NCBI RefSeq assembly: GCF_028128615.1
Contig: NZ_AMDP01000068.1
Span: 16,473-80,472 of the forward strand
Source of the DNA: Enterococcus sp. 5H
GTDB lineage: Bacteria > Bacillota > Bacilli > Lactobacillales > Enterococcaceae
Direction: 5' to 3'
DNA length: 64,000 nucleotides
Positions 53,048 through 62,555 of the stretch are shown piece by piece. Below the pieces are notes generated by a model. That model worked only from the letters and a program-made list of their open reading frames with translations, was not told the origin of the DNA and searched no databases. The position numbers and the translations under genes are program-made. The stretch's first letter is position 1, and each line of letters opens with the position of its first letter.

Positions 53048-54756
53048 TTTGATTTCTCCTTTTGAATCGACATTAATTTCTCTCTAAGCTCATCATTACT
53101 AGCATAAATATATAAACCATTGATTCCTCGTTTTAACAAAACATTGATCGAATTTAAAATAATTTGTTCTTTCACTTTATCAATATTTTCGATTCCTTCA
53201 CGACCTTTAAATGCTTCTGAATCTTTGTATTTTTCAATATCGATTTTTAATTCATTCTTATCAGCATCGTAACCTATTGAAGGTCCTAAAATCACACCTA
53301 CATAGTTCAAATCAAATCCTTGTATTGTATAAATCGAACCAACTTCATTTATCGTTTCTTCCTCTTCTGCCCAGCTTTTTTTGTAATCTGTGCGATTCCA
53401 TGGTGCGGAAAAATCACCTTCTTCAACAAGATAATCTCCACCATCTTTTTTATGCGTATAATCAAAAGTTGAAACTATTCTACTTAGACCATATTTTTGA
53501 TTTTTTTCTTTTATTTTCATTCGCATATCTTCGGCACTTGAGAAAAAACAAAAGTCGAAATCTTCATCACCAAATCTTTTATCGAATTCAGACTTCTCTC
53601 GTTTAGTAACTTTAGGAAATGGTAAAATTTTTCGGTCAACAAAGGAATCTACCCAGTGTACAATTTCTGGATCAGCTTTCATCCTAAATTGAGTAGTTAA
53701 ATGATATTCTTCGTGAATCGGAAATTCATTTTTTATCTCAACAAGGCTATCAACATTCCAATGACTTTTAAGCTTTAAAACCTGTTTTTCATCAAATACA
53801 ACAATCGTGACTTTACTTCTTTTAATAATCTCTTCCAACTGATTTTCGTATTCAAAACTGTTGTACTTATCTTTTGTAGAAAGTAATAAATGAGACTCAT
53901 CTACTAAAACAATATCTGCTAGATTGATTTTCCCTTTGTCACACTCATTAATAAAACTTGTAGGTTTCATAAAATTTTTCTTTTTCAAATTAGGAAGACT
54001 TTCAGCTATCTTTTTATATGTTTTTAACATCTCATTATGATTGACTAAAAGATAGTTATTATCTAGATTAAAGTTAGTTTCTTTTTTCTCAGCTAAGTCT
54101 TGAACTGTTTTAAAAATTGAACTTAAAACAACACTTTTCCCAGTTCCTGCTTCTCCCGCGATAAAGAAGACATGGTGTTCATTTTCATTGTCATTTAAAC
54201 TTCGTTTGCAAAAATCAATTACCTTTTCTTTCAAATCTTGTTGTTCTGGTGATAATCCGCGAAATGGTGATAATTTGAAAGTATCTTTATTTCTTAAATA
54301 ATCTACACTATGTTTAACAATTTTTTCTTCTTTTAGTTGTGTCCATATTCTAGGAAACAAGATTTCATCATAATATTTTTTATCATAATAGTTATGAGAT
54401 TCACTGCCTTTGATTTGGCTTCTATTTTCAACCTTATATTTTTCATCAGCAATAAAACAACTAATTAAATTTGTTTCTATATTCAACGCTGCAGATACGT
54501 TCAATGTTTCATGTCCGATCATAATAATTTTCTTCATCATAGCTTTCTTGTCATTTTTTAAATGCTCAGACATTCGTTTGTCAAAACGTCTACTTTGTCC
54601 AACGTATGCTTCTGGCATTTTCTTCTTATCCGTATTATATAAAATATATAAAATAGGATAGTTTGTTTCAAAAGGATCTTTTAATTTTTCAACCTCTTTT
54701 TCACAAAAATCATATTCTTTGAGTTGAATTTTTATACTATCATCTTCATAATTCAT
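53035..54756 (-). CDS. GIY-YIG nuclease fused to DUF2075 ATPase
   Basis: A 573-residue fusion. The N-terminal GIY-YIG domain (~33-115) has YILYN and YVGQSRRFDKRMSEH, with a candidate catalytic Glu94 in NIETNLI. From ~170 comes a DUF2075 / superfamily 1-like NTPase: Walker A GEAGTGKS (201-208), Walker B VLVDESHLL, and later FDEKQVLK, TTQFRMKADPEIVHW and TIQGFDLNYVGVILG, which are helicase-type motifs III-VI. It likely remodels or cuts DNA using ATP. It opens a four-gene set; AGGAGAG precedes the ATG. DUF2075 proteins recur in defence islands, but this exact set is not one I can name. Confidence 0.85.
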   Translation of the reverse strand: MNYEDDSIKIQLKEYDFCEKEVEKLKDPFETNYPILYILYNTDKKKMPEAYVGQSRRFDKRMSEHLKNDKKAMMKKIIMIGHETLNVSAALNIETNLISCFIADEKYKVENRSQIKGSESHNYYDKKYYDEILFPRIWTQLKEEKIVKHSVDYLRNKDTFKLSPFRGLSPEQQDLKEKVIDFCKRSLNDNENEHHVFFIAGEAGTGKSVVLSSIFKTVQDLAEKKETNFNLDNNYLLVNHNEMLKTYKKIAESLPNLKKKNFMKPTSFINECDKGKINLADIVLVDESHLLLSTKDKYNSFEYENQLEEIIKRSKVTIVVFDEKQVLKLKSHWNVDSLVEIKNEFPIHEEYHLTTQFRMKADPEIVHWVDSFVDRKILPFPKVTKREKSEFDKRFGDEDFDFCFFSSAEDMRMKIKEKNQKYGLSRIVSTFDYTHKKDGGDYLVEEGDFSAPWNRTDYKKSWAEEEETINEVGSIYTIQGFDLNYVGVILGPSIGYDADKNELKIDIEKYKDSEAFKGREGIENIDKVKEQIILNSINVLLKRGINGLYIYASNDELREKLMSIQKEKSKWTN

Positions 54757-55283
54757 AATCTACACTCTCCTAAACACATTGTAACAATTATTTTGAAAAT
54801 AAGGAATCTTTTATGTAAGAAAATACGTATAAAAAAAGAAATTTTGCGTAATAAGAAGAATGCTACATCTTTAAGCAAGAAATCTAAGAATTACGGTGTA
54901 ACTTACAGGGAATTATTTATAAGATTAAACTGCACCATCCTCTTTAAAAAAAGAACTTCCTTCTGGATGTTCCTTTTTTGAAAAAGTATTCCCTAATTAT
55001 TATCATTTACTATGTATAAACCAAATTTTATGCAGTATTTTCCTTTGCTCCTCTAAAAATTGTATTTCTTTATTCCAAAACCACAAACAAATTTGAACTT
55101 TTGCTAGCCTTTATTTCCATTTCTCCTGAACTTTTTACTTTTTGACAATTACATCTTTTTTTTGTAATAAAGCAAGTCCAGTTAAAATCCATTCTACTTA
55201 AAAACCACAAAAAAGCCAAGGTCGGAATTAGCTTCCAAACCTTGACTTTTCATATCTACTCTTCATTTCTCAAATTCAATAAC
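54757..55283. other. Gene-free stretch
   Basis: 527 AT-rich bases between two minus-strand genes. I see a terminator-like hairpin near 54944-54980 (AAAAAGAAC ... GTTCCTTTTT) and, at 55212-55250, AAAAGCCAAGGT paired with ACCTTGACTTTT, which fits as the terminator of the DUF1002 gene. Short open frames here lack ribosome sites and are not called. Confidence 0.6.
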
Positions 55284-56252
55284 CTATTTCCCAGTAACCG
55301 AATCCCAAAGTCCGCTAAAGAATCCTTTGATACTTGCCCAAAGTCCTTTAGATTTTTCTTGAATTTGGTCTTTTGCCTTTGATAAATCTAGTTGATTTAC
55401 AAAGTCTTCAAAAATATTTTTATCTTTCATACTGGTCATTAATGATGTTAATTCATTGACTTGAGCGGATGTCATCACATCTTGAATGCCTTGGCTTTTT
55501 AATGCATTTTCAACGGTTTCTTGAATATCTTTTTGTGTTAGATTTTGACCGTCAGCCGTTTTAGCTGCTAGTTCTGTTTTGGCTTGTTCTTGGGCTGCGT
55601 TTAAAGCTTCATCTGAATAACCATCTTTATCTTTGTTTTCTTCTGTGATTTTAGAAAGTACGCCCATTTCATCTTGTGCGACTTCTACTCGGTCGCGATT
55701 AATGATGCCGCCAGATTCTTCAACGATTTTATAGACACCTGCTAAAGCTCCAGAACCATCAATCGGTACAGCTGATGCTACCGTTAATTTTGCATCTGTA
55801 ATTCCTGCTGTTACTGCTGCATTTTGATATTGGGCAGAAGTAATTTTTGTGATGTTTTTAGGTGTGGCAATATCAACTGTAATGCCTGACCCTTTTTTCT
55901 GTGTTTCCATCCGAACCGAACTGTAAACAGCCCAATCAGCAGTAAAACCACCGTCAGGAATAAAGCTCATTAAATCTTGTCCTGTGGTTGTATAAATTGG
56001 TGTTTCACCTTTAATCCCTAATTCTTTTAAGGTATAGTCTTTTTGTTCTGTTGTTAAGGCGTTTCCTAATGCAACTGCATTAATTTTTAATTCTTCTTCT
56101 GAACTGCTAGAAGTTGCTGTTGAGCTTGAATTAACGGTTGTACTTTCAACTGTACTTGATTCTTCAGCAAATGCTGCTACTCCACCAGATACACCAGTAG
56201 AAATTAAAAGCATCGCCATGATCAATGCCATATTTTTTTGATTACGTTTCAT
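55284..56252 (-). CDS. Secreted DUF1002 protein
   Basis: A 322-residue exported protein. The signal peptide (~1-30) ends near AAFAEES, a Ser/Thr-rich linker (31-50) follows, and the DUF1002 domain (YpuA-like) begins NAVALGNALTTEQKDYTLKELG. Later come TSAQYQNAAVTAGITDAKLTVASAVP and, near the C-terminus, a helical tail ending IKGFFSGLWDSVTGK. The role of the family is not established. It is monocistronic, with its own terminator. Confidence 0.82.
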   Translation of the reverse strand: MKRNQKNMALIMAMLLISTGVSGGVAAFAEESSTVESTTVNSSSTATSSSSEEELKINAVALGNALTTEQKDYTLKELGIKGETPIYTTTGQDLMSFIPDGGFTADWAVYSSVRMETQKKGSGITVDIATPKNITKITSAQYQNAAVTAGITDAKLTVASAVPIDGSGALAGVYKIVEESGGIINRDRVEVAQDEMGVLSKITEENKDKDGYSDEALNAAQEQAKTELAAKTADGQNLTQKDIQETVENALKSQGIQDVMTSAQVNELTSLMTSMKDKNIFEDFVNQLDLSKAKDQIQEKSKGLWASIKGFFSGLWDSVTGK

Positions 56253-56378
56253 AAAGTCCTCCTGTAAAACTTTTACTAACTCTTACTATACAACAATTTT
56301 TCTAGTTATTCCTTAAGGAGGCTGTCGTTTTAATAAATTTTTATTGTATGTCTTGCATTTTTGTAACAAAATAAAAAA

Positions 56379-56411
56379 ACAAGTTGAATCATTTAAGATT
56401 CAACTTGCTTC
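56379..56411 (-). terminator. Terminator of ptsHI
   Basis: AAGTTGAATC pairs with GATTCAACTT around ATTTAA and is followed on the minus strand by seven T residues. Confidence 0.88.
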
Positions 56412-56418
56412 AATAGGC

Positions 56419-58146
56419 TTATTTAGTGTATTCAGAAACTAATTCCATAACTTCTTCCATTGTATCGCAGTCATTCAACGCACGATCCGCAAGTTCAGCC
56501 ATTTTCTTAGTATCTAGACGTTTCATCAAGCTGCGTGTTTTAAGGATAGATGTTGCACTCATTGAGAACTCATCTAAGCCCATACCTACTAATAGAGGCA
56601 CTGCAGTTTGGTCGCCCGCCATTTCTCCACACATACCAGTCCATTTACCTTCTGCATGAGATGCATCAATAACGTTTTTGATTAAACGTAAGATTGAAGG
56701 GTTGTATGGTTGGTAAAGGTAAGAAACGCGTTCGTTCATACGGTCTGCGGCCATTGTATATTGGATCAAGTCATTTGTTCCAATACTAAAGAAGTCAACT
56801 TCTTTGGCGAATTTATCCGCAATTACAGCTGCTGCAGGAATTTCGATCATGATACCAACTTGAATAGCATCAGAAACGCTTGTTCCTTCAGAAACTAATT
56901 TTGCTTTTTCTTCATCGAAGATTTTCTTCGCTGCTCTAAATTCTTTTAATGTCGCAACCATTGGGAACATGATACGTAAGTTACCATGAACAGAGGCACG
57001 TAATAATGCACGCATTTGCGTACGGAACATTTCGTCGCCGCGTTCAGATAAGCTGATACGTAATGCACGGTAACCTAAGAATGGGTTCATTTCATGCGGT
57101 AATTGAAGATAAGGTAATTCTTTATCTCCACCGATATCCATTGTACGAACCACAACTGGTTTGCCGTTCATGCCTTCAAGAACAGCTGTATAAGCTTTAT
57201 ATTGATCTTCTTCTGTTGGGAAGTCCGGAGAATCCATGTATAAGAATTCTGTACGGTATAAACCAACAGCTTCTCCACCATTATTGCGTACGCCTTCTAA
57301 ATCTTTTGGTGTACCAATGTTAGCAGCTAATTCAATATGTTTGCCATCTGCTGTAATTGTTTCAGCATGTTTTAATTTATCCCATTCAACTTTAAGGTCA
57401 GCATAAGCTTTACCTTTTGCTTCAAAGTCAGCTTTTTCAGCATCAGATGGATGTACGATAACATCGCCATCGATTCCGTTAACAGCTAAAATATCGCCTT
57501 CTTTGACTTTAGCTGTGATTTCTTTAGTTCCCACGATTGCAGGAATTTCAAGAGAACGAGCCATAATCGCTGAATGTGATGTACGTCCGCCAATATCAGT
57601 AACGAATGCTTTTACATACGTACGGTCTAATTGAGCGGTATCACTTGGTGTTAAGTCGTGGGCAACCACAACAACTTCTTCGTTAATCATTGAAGGATTA
57701 GGAAGTGTTACACCTAAAAGGTGAGCTAAAATACGTTTAGCAACGTCACGAATATCAGCTGCACGCTCTTGCATGTAGGCATTATCGTCCATCGCTTCGA
57801 ACATACCGATATACATATCAGTAACTTCTTTTAACGCTGATTCAGCATTCACTTTATTATCTTGAATATTTTGTTTGATTTGACCGATCATTTCAGGGTC
57901 AGCTAAAACCATTAAATGCGCATCAAATACTTGCGCTTCTTCTTCGCCAAGGCTTTGCGCTGCTTTTTCTCTGATTGCTTGTAATTCAGTCGTTGATTTT
58001 GCTAAAGCAGCATCCAAACGACTTTCTTCTGCAGAAGTATCATCGACAGATTTTTTATCAAAAGACAAATCAGGTTGAACTAACAGGTAAGCTTTAGCGA
58101 TAGCAACACCATCACTTGCGGCAATTCCTTTTAGCATTTCAGACAT
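56419..58146 (-). CDS. ptsI: PTS enzyme I
   Basis: A 575-residue phosphoenolpyruvate-protein phosphotransferase, the first step of all PTS transport, passing phosphate from PEP to HPr. The phospho-His191 lies in [18 protein letters not shown]. The PEP-binding C-terminal barrel shows [41 protein letters not shown] and the active-site Cys in [10 protein letters not shown]. Start and the ptsH stop overlap (TAATG). It supplies phosphate for FruA at 6724-8637. Confidence 0.97.
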   Translation of the reverse strand: MSEMLKGIAASDGVAIAKAYLLVQPDLSFDKKSVDDTSAEESRLDAALAKSTTELQAIREKAAQSLGEEEAQVFDAHLMVLADPEMIGQIKQNIQDNKVNAESALKEVTDMYIGMFEAMDDNAYMQERAADIRDVAKRILAHLLGVTLPNPSMINEEVVVVAHDLTPSDTAQLDRTYVKAFVTDIGGRTSHSAIMARSLEIPAIVGTKEITAKVKEGDILAVNGIDGDVIVHPSDAEKADFEAKGKAYADLKVEWDKLKHAETITADGKHIELAANIGTPKDLEGVRNNGGEAVGLYRTEFLYMDSPDFPTEEDQYKAYTAVLEGMNGKPVVVRTMDIGGDKELPYLQLPHEMNPFLGYRALRISLSERGDEMFRTQMRALLRASVHGNLRIMFPMVATLKEFRAAKKIFDEEKAKLVSEGTSVSDAIQVGIMIEIPAAAVIADKFAKEVDFFSIGTNDLIQYTMAADRMNERVSYLYQPYNPSILRLIKNVIDASHAEGKWTGMCGEMAGDQTAVPLLVGMGLDEFSMSATSILKTRSLMKRLDTKKMAELADRALNDCDTMEEVMELVSEYTK

Positions 58147-58412
58147 TATTCTGACAATCCTTCTTTTTGCATTGTGTCAACGATTGCTGCTAATGCATCA
58201 GCTTCGTCTACACCGTCAACAGAGATAGTAACGTCTGAACCTTGACCAACACCAAGAGACATAACGCCCATGATTGATTTAAGGTTAACAGATTTACCTT
58301 TGTATTCTAAGTTAATATCTGAGTTGAATTTGCTTGCAGTTTGAACTAATAATGTAGCTGGACGAGCGTGAATCCCTGTTTCTGCTACGATGTGAAAATC
58401 TTTCTTTTCCAT
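58146..58412 (-). CDS. ptsH: Phosphocarrier protein HPr
   Basis: An 88-residue phosphocarrier with phospho-His15 in [10 protein letters not shown] and the regulatory Ser46 in [11 protein letters not shown]. When phosphorylated at Ser46 it is the co-repressor of CcpA at cre sites such as those in the allantoin cluster. AAGGAGACC precedes the ATG, and ptsI follows directly. Confidence 0.97.
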   Translation of the reverse strand: MEKKDFHIVAETGIHARPATLLVQTASKFNSDINLEYKGKSVNLKSIMGVMSLGVGQGSDVTISVDGVDEADALAAIVDTMQKEGLSE

Positions 58413-58585
58413 ATGAATCGGTCTCCTTCGTAAGTAAAATAATTTTTTATGTTAGGGTTTTCCTTTTCTGATACGCTCCAGTGTGAAACGTAATCCAAAA
58501 AAGACCCTTTCAATTTTTAAGATTACCATTTTTTGTGAGTAGATACAACACTTTTCACCTATTTTTTATCGAATGAAAAGATCAT

Positions 58586-58780
58586 TTAATTCTCTTCCTT
58601 TTGATAATGATATATAATTCTTCCATTTAATCCAGCTTCACCGACAATCGACATTCTATCAGATAATTCTTTCCAGACTTCTCTAAAGACCATAAAGTCT
58701 TTGGGTTCGACGGTAAATTCTGAAATCTTCCCTTCTTTTAACGCATTAATTTGTTCCATAAATGGGTTTTCATCCATCAC
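58586..58780 (-). CDS. Small conserved-looking protein, unknown
   Basis: A 64-residue protein (two Met codons at the start, then DENPFMEQINALKEGKISEF; ends YHYQKEEN). The composition is that of a folded, acidic cytoplasmic protein, and codon use is like its neighbours. The ribosome site is weak (AAGTG). It lies between ptsH and clpE and divergent from clpE. No family recognised; conservation in other enterococci is assumed from composition, not shown. Confidence 0.55.
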   Translation of the reverse strand: MMDENPFMEQINALKEGKISEFTVEPKDFMVFREVWKELSDRMSIVGEAGLNGRIIYHYQKEEN

Positions 58781-58981
58781 TTAATCACAGCTTTCGTGTT
58801 TATTTTTAGCCTGAAGATATTGTATGATAAAAAGTCAAATTTGTCTAAATTATACCTGTTTGTTCTATAGATATATGAAATTAATTTTCAAAAAAGGAAA
58901 TAAATGGACTTTCAAGCTTTATCTTTTTAGTTTAAGTTTAATTTTCCCTTAAGCTTTCAATCCAAATCAGAGTTCAATTGC

Positions 58982-59009
58982 TTGATTCTTCTATAAAAGA
59001 TGCTATAAT
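58982..59009 (+). promoter_or_regulatory. Promoter of clpE
   Basis: TTGATT (58982-58987) and TATAAT (59004-59009) with a 16-base spacer, directly followed by the CtsR box, so the repressor would cover the start site. Confidence 0.75.
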
Positions 59010-59018
59010 ATTTTCAAA

Positions 59019-59035
59019 GGTCAAAAATGGTCAAC
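59019..59035 (+). promoter_or_regulatory. CtsR operator
   Basis: GGTCAAA-AAT-GGTCAAC fits the CtsR heptad tandem repeat (RGTCAAANANRGTCAAA) at all but the last base. A further reversed TTTTGACC follows at 59041-59048. Heat-shock control by CtsR is expected. Confidence 0.85.
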
Positions 59036-59108
59036 TGATCTTTTGACCTAATCTCTATGACTTAAAATAGTTAGATTAGTCTTATTTTGAAAGGACGTGT
59101 TTTATCCT

Positions 59109-61364
59109 ATGATCTGTCAAAATTGTCAACAGAATCCTGCAACAATCCATTTATATGCAAATGTAAATGGTCAAAGAAAGCAATTAGACTATTGCCAAAG
59201 TTGCTACCAAAAATTAAAAGCACAAACAAATGATAATCAACCAACAATGTCGCAACAAGATCCATTTGGTTTTGGAAGTTTAGATGATTTATATCGTTCT
59301 TTATCTCGTCAAATGCAAGAACAGCAAGGAAATCCCAATGGTCAAGTCCCACCTACTCAATTCGGTGACGGCAATGGCTTTAATGGTGGACAACCGCCAA
59401 GAGGAAATGCTAGTCAAGTGGACGGACTTTTAGGCGAATATGGTATCAATATTACTGAAGCTGCTAGAAATGGCGATATTGATCCAGTAGTTGGTCGTGA
59501 TGAAGAAATCAAACGAGTTATCGAGATTTTAAATCGCCGAACAAAAAACAACCCTGTCCTAATCGGTGAACCTGGGGTTGGTAAAACAGCCGTTGTCGAA
59601 GGTTTAGCCCAAAAAATCATTGATGGTGATGTACCGCAAAAATTATTAGACAAAGAAGTCATTCGTTTAGATGTGGTTTCTTTAGTCCAAGGTACAGGCA
59701 TCCGCGGTCAATTCGAAGAGCGCATGCAAAAATTAATCGAAGAAATCAAACAAGCAGAGAATGTTATTCTGTTTATCGATGAGGTTCATGAAATTGTCGG
59801 CGCTGGCGCTGCTGGCGATGGCAATATGGATGCCGGGAATATTTTAAAACCAGCTTTAGCTCGTGGAGAATTACAAATGGTCGGCGCAACTACGTTAAAC
59901 GAATACCGGATTATTGAAAAAGATGCTGCCTTAGAACGTCGGATGCAGCCGGTTCGTGTTGATGAACCAACTGTTGATGAAACAATTGCTATTTTAAAAG
60001 GACTACAAAAGCGCTATGAAGACTATCATCATGTGAAATATACTGACGAAGCTATCAAAGCCGCTGCAACACTTTCAAATCGTTACATTCAAGATCGTTT
60101 CTTACCAGATAAAGCGATTGATTTACTAGACGAATCTGGTTCAAAAATGAACTTAACGATTCAAATTGTTGATCCAAAAACAATCGAAAAGAAACTAGCC
60201 GACGCAGAACAACAAAAACAACAAGCTTCTGCTGAAGAAGATTTTGAAAAAGCAGCTTATTATCGCGATCAAATCAATAAATTACAATCAATGAAAGAAA
60301 AACAAATCAGTGACGAAGAAACACCTGTGATTGATGAGAAAAATATTGAAATGATTATCGAACAAAAAACAGGTATCCCAGTCGGTGATTTAAAAGAAAA
60401 AGAACAAACACAATTGAAAAACTTAGCTGTTGATATTAAAAGTCATGTTGTCGGACAAGATGATGCAGTTGATAAAGTGGCTAAAGCCATTCGCCGTAAC
60501 CGTGTCGGTTTGGGCAAACAAAATCGTCCAATTGGTTCTTTCTTATTTGTTGGACCAACTGGTGTGGGTAAAACTGAATTAGCAAAACAATTAGCTTTTG
60601 AATTATTCGGTTCAGAAGATTCGATGATTCGTTTTGACATGAGTGAATACATGGAAAAACACAGCGTGTCTAAGCTAATCGGTTCCCCTCCAGGTTATGT
60701 TGGTTATGACGAAGCTGGTCAATTAACGGAAAAAGTTCGTCGCAATCCTTACAGCTTGGTTTTATTAGACGAAATCGAAAAAGCTCATCCAGATGTTCTA
60801 CACATGTTCTTACAAATTCTTGATGACGGTCGTTTAACAGATGCACAAGGCAGAACGGTCAGCTTTAAAGATACTATTATTATCATGACAAGCAATGCAG
60901 GAACTGGAAATGTGGAAGCAAATGTTGGTTTCGGTGCTGCTCGTGAAGGCGTAACACGATCTGTTTTAGGTCAATTAAATAACTTCTTTACACCAGAATT
61001 CTTAAACCGTTTTGACGGAATTATCGAATTCAAGACCCTAAGCAAAGAAAACTTGATGAACATTGTCAGCTTAATGTTAGATGAAGTTAACGGCTTACTT
61101 GCTCATCAAAAATTGCATATTGAAGTACCTACAGATGTTAAAGAAAAACTAGTTGATCTAGGCTATGATCCAGCAATGGGTGCTCGTCCATTACGCAGAA
61201 CCATTCAAGAACAAATTGAAGATGGGATTGCAGAATATTATTTGGATCATCCAGAAGAACACCAACTAACTGCAACTTTAGATGATGAAGGTAAAATTAT
61301 CGTGACTGGTCAAACCACCGTTGATTCTACTGAAGTAGTGGAACCAACAACTGAAGAAGAATAA
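59109..61364 (+). CDS. clpE: ATP-dependent Clp protease ATP-binding subunit ClpE
   Basis: A 751-residue Hsp100 unfoldase. The N-terminal zinc finger (Cys3, Cys6, Cys29, Cys32) is diagnostic for ClpE. The first AAA+ module has GEPGVGKTA, a UVR-like coiled-coil linker follows ([18 protein letters not shown]), and the second AAA+ module has GPTGVGKTE and the sensor/arginine region. It feeds damaged proteins to ClpP. The ATG at 59109 makes the protein begin MICQNC as in the family; a GTG 12 bases earlier sits too close to AAAGGA. Transcription is from the CtsR-covered promoter; a terminator follows. Confidence 0.95.
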   Translation: MICQNCQQNPATIHLYANVNGQRKQLDYCQSCYQKLKAQTNDNQPTMSQQDPFGFGSLDDLYRSLSRQMQEQQGNPNGQVPPTQFGDGNGFNGGQPPRGNASQVDGLLGEYGINITEAARNGDIDPVVGRDEEIKRVIEILNRRTKNNPVLIGEPGVGKTAVVEGLAQKIIDGDVPQKLLDKEVIRLDVVSLVQGTGIRGQFEERMQKLIEEIKQAENVILFIDEVHEIVGAGAAGDGNMDAGNILKPALARGELQMVGATTLNEYRIIEKDAALERRMQPVRVDEPTVDETIAILKGLQKRYEDYHHVKYTDEAIKAAATLSNRYIQDRFLPDKAIDLLDESGSKMNLTIQIVDPKTIEKKLADAEQQKQQASAEEDFEKAAYYRDQINKLQSMKEKQISDEETPVIDEKNIEMIIEQKTGIPVGDLKEKEQTQLKNLAVDIKSHVVGQDDAVDKVAKAIRRNRVGLGKQNRPIGSFLFVGPTGVGKTELAKQLAFELFGSEDSMIRFDMSEYMEKHSVSKLIGSPPGYVGYDEAGQLTEKVRRNPYSLVLLDEIEKAHPDVLHMFLQILDDGRLTDAQGRTVSFKDTIIIMTSNAGTGNVEANVGFGAAREGVTRSVLGQLNNFFTPEFLNRFDGIIEFKTLSKENLMNIVSLMLDEVNGLLAHQKLHIEVPTDVKEKLVDLGYDPAMGARPLRRTIQEQIEDGIAEYYLDHPEEHQLTATLDDEGKIIVTGQTTVDSTEVVEPTTEEE

Positions 61365-61365
61365 C

Positions 61366-61406
61366 AAAGAGAGAGAAAGTAGTTTAAAACTGCCTTCTCT
61401 CTCTTT
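61366..61406 (+). terminator. Terminator of clpE
   Basis: AAAGAGAGAGAA pairs with TTCTCTCTCTTT around a 17-base loop, immediately after the stop codon. Confidence 0.85.
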
Positions 61407-61619
61407 TCTGTTCTATTTTATACAAATAAAAAGAGAATCTATTACTCATTCTCTTTACTTTTTTGCTAATCTCAAGTCAAATTTCTTTTTATTTAAGTCG
61501 AAAAAATTTATAATAAAACTGATTACTACATTCAACAAACACATTAACAGCTCGTTTGTCTTTACACATAAGCTGTTTTATCAAAAATAAACAAAATACA
61601 TAAAATTGAGGTGAAGAAC

Positions 61620-61934
61620 ATGAAACTGGTCAATGTAACGAATAGCTACAAACAATTAGTTAATAAACAACTAGAAAATACCGATGCATACTTTATTAAA
61701 GTTTATTCAGCGGGTAACACGACCGTCGTTTATACCGAAGCTGCTCAACATGCTGAAATCCTGATTGTTAATAAAAAGCGCTCTGTTCGTAAAACAGAAA
61801 TTAACGAGATTTTAGGCTATTTCTTAAAACGAATTCCTAAAGAGAAATATAATCGTGACCAAATTTCTATCATTGAAGTAAAAGATGTCACAGAGATTTC
61901 AATTCCAATGTTATCTAGTTTAGTTGAAAATTAA
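61620..61934 (+). CDS. DUF1827 family protein
   Basis: A 104-residue protein (start MKLVNVTNSYKQLVNKQLEN, then NTTVVYTEA and RTEINEILGYFLKRIP-like segments) belonging to the DUF1827 family of enterococci and relatives; the function is unknown. The ATG at 61620 follows TTGAGGTGAAGAAC; a GTG 9 bases earlier lies inside that ribosome site. It stands between two terminators and is therefore monocistronic. Confidence 0.85.
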   Translation: MKLVNVTNSYKQLVNKQLENTDAYFIKVYSAGNTTVVYTEAAQHAEILIVNKKRSVRKTEINEILGYFLKRIPKEKYNRDQISIIEVKDVTEISIPMLSSLVEN

Positions 61935-61983
61935 ACAAAAAATTGTGCTGAAATGCGTGTGATTTCAGCACAATTTTTTGTTT
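61935..61983. terminator. Strong bidirectional terminator
   Basis: A 22-bp perfect stem starting AAACAAAAAATTGTGCTG with a 7-base loop. A- and T-runs on both sides let it serve both strands. Confidence 0.88.
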
Positions 61984-62000
61984 ATTGAGAACACTAATTT

Positions 62001-62170
62001 TCAATTTAAACTTTCTAATCGTTTTTGAACCATTGGAGGACTTTCTCACAAGTGAATCAGTAAACCGGCATGAGAATACCTATGACCATGTATGCTTATT
62101 TTCGATAGTTCCACTCTATCTTTAACTTTCTTCACGTTGTTCTCTGAATAAAAAAAGTAGTATCAGGCTA
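62001..62170 (-). pseudogene. Tyrosine recombinase (integrase) C-terminal relic
   Basis: On the minus strand one frame reads FFYSENNVKKVKDRV, then ELSKISIHGHRYSHAGLLIHL, a stop (TGA), and ESPPMVQKRLESLN. This matches the end of phage/ICE integrases, where HGxRHTHASLL carries the catalytic His-x-x-Arg. Here the box is HGHRYSHAG, with a second in-frame stop farther upstream (TGA near 62173). The catalytic Tyr region is missing. It is a decayed fragment marking a former mobile-element end. The rest of the gap up to 62470 shows nothing else I can name. Confidence 0.7.
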
Positions 62171-62482
62171 AATACCAATTCAATGTTTTCGCTCTTTTAT
62201 TGATACTTTTTCTACATAAATAGTAGTTTGACCGTGTCGCTGCCTAGATACAATTTTGGAATACTATTCTTTGTTTTTAAGAAGTAGCTTTTTTTGCTGA
62301 ATTGTTACTTATCGTTGAAAGACTTATATAGGATTTAAATATTCTTGAGATGTCTGTGTATTTTGATTTAGATATCTCATCCGTTGGAATAAAATACTTC
62401 TACACCCAAATGAATTGTTTTAATTAAATTTTTTGAACGGTTCATTTTAAGGGTTCAATACACCAAAGATTATTCAGCAAAT

Positions 62483-62537
62483 TAATTACACTGAAAGACC
62501 ACATCGTTAGATTGTTTCTCTAATCGATGTGGTTTTA
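62483..62537. terminator. Terminator next to the C39-like gene
   Basis: GACCACATCG pairs with CGATGTGGTT around an 18-base loop; the strongest T-run is on the plus side, but it lies 19 bases past the stop of the minus-strand gene and can serve it too. Confidence 0.65.
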
Positions 62538-62555
62538 TTTTTTATTGCATGTTGA

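Noticed and set aside
53211..53606. Plus-strand open frame of 131 codons inside the GIY-YIG/DUF2075 gene
   Set aside because: It is antisense to the helicase motifs, with Leu/His-rich low-complexity translation and no start signal.
42330..54756. The T7SS lipase locus and the DUF2075 module as one prophage
   Set aside because: No phage structural, replication or lysis genes are seen, and an integrase relic appears only far away at 62 kb.
54724..54981. Plus-strand open frame of 85 codons upstream of the DUF2075 gene
   Set aside because: It overlaps the divergent start region, is very AT-rich, lacks a ribosome site and ends in a hairpin sequence.
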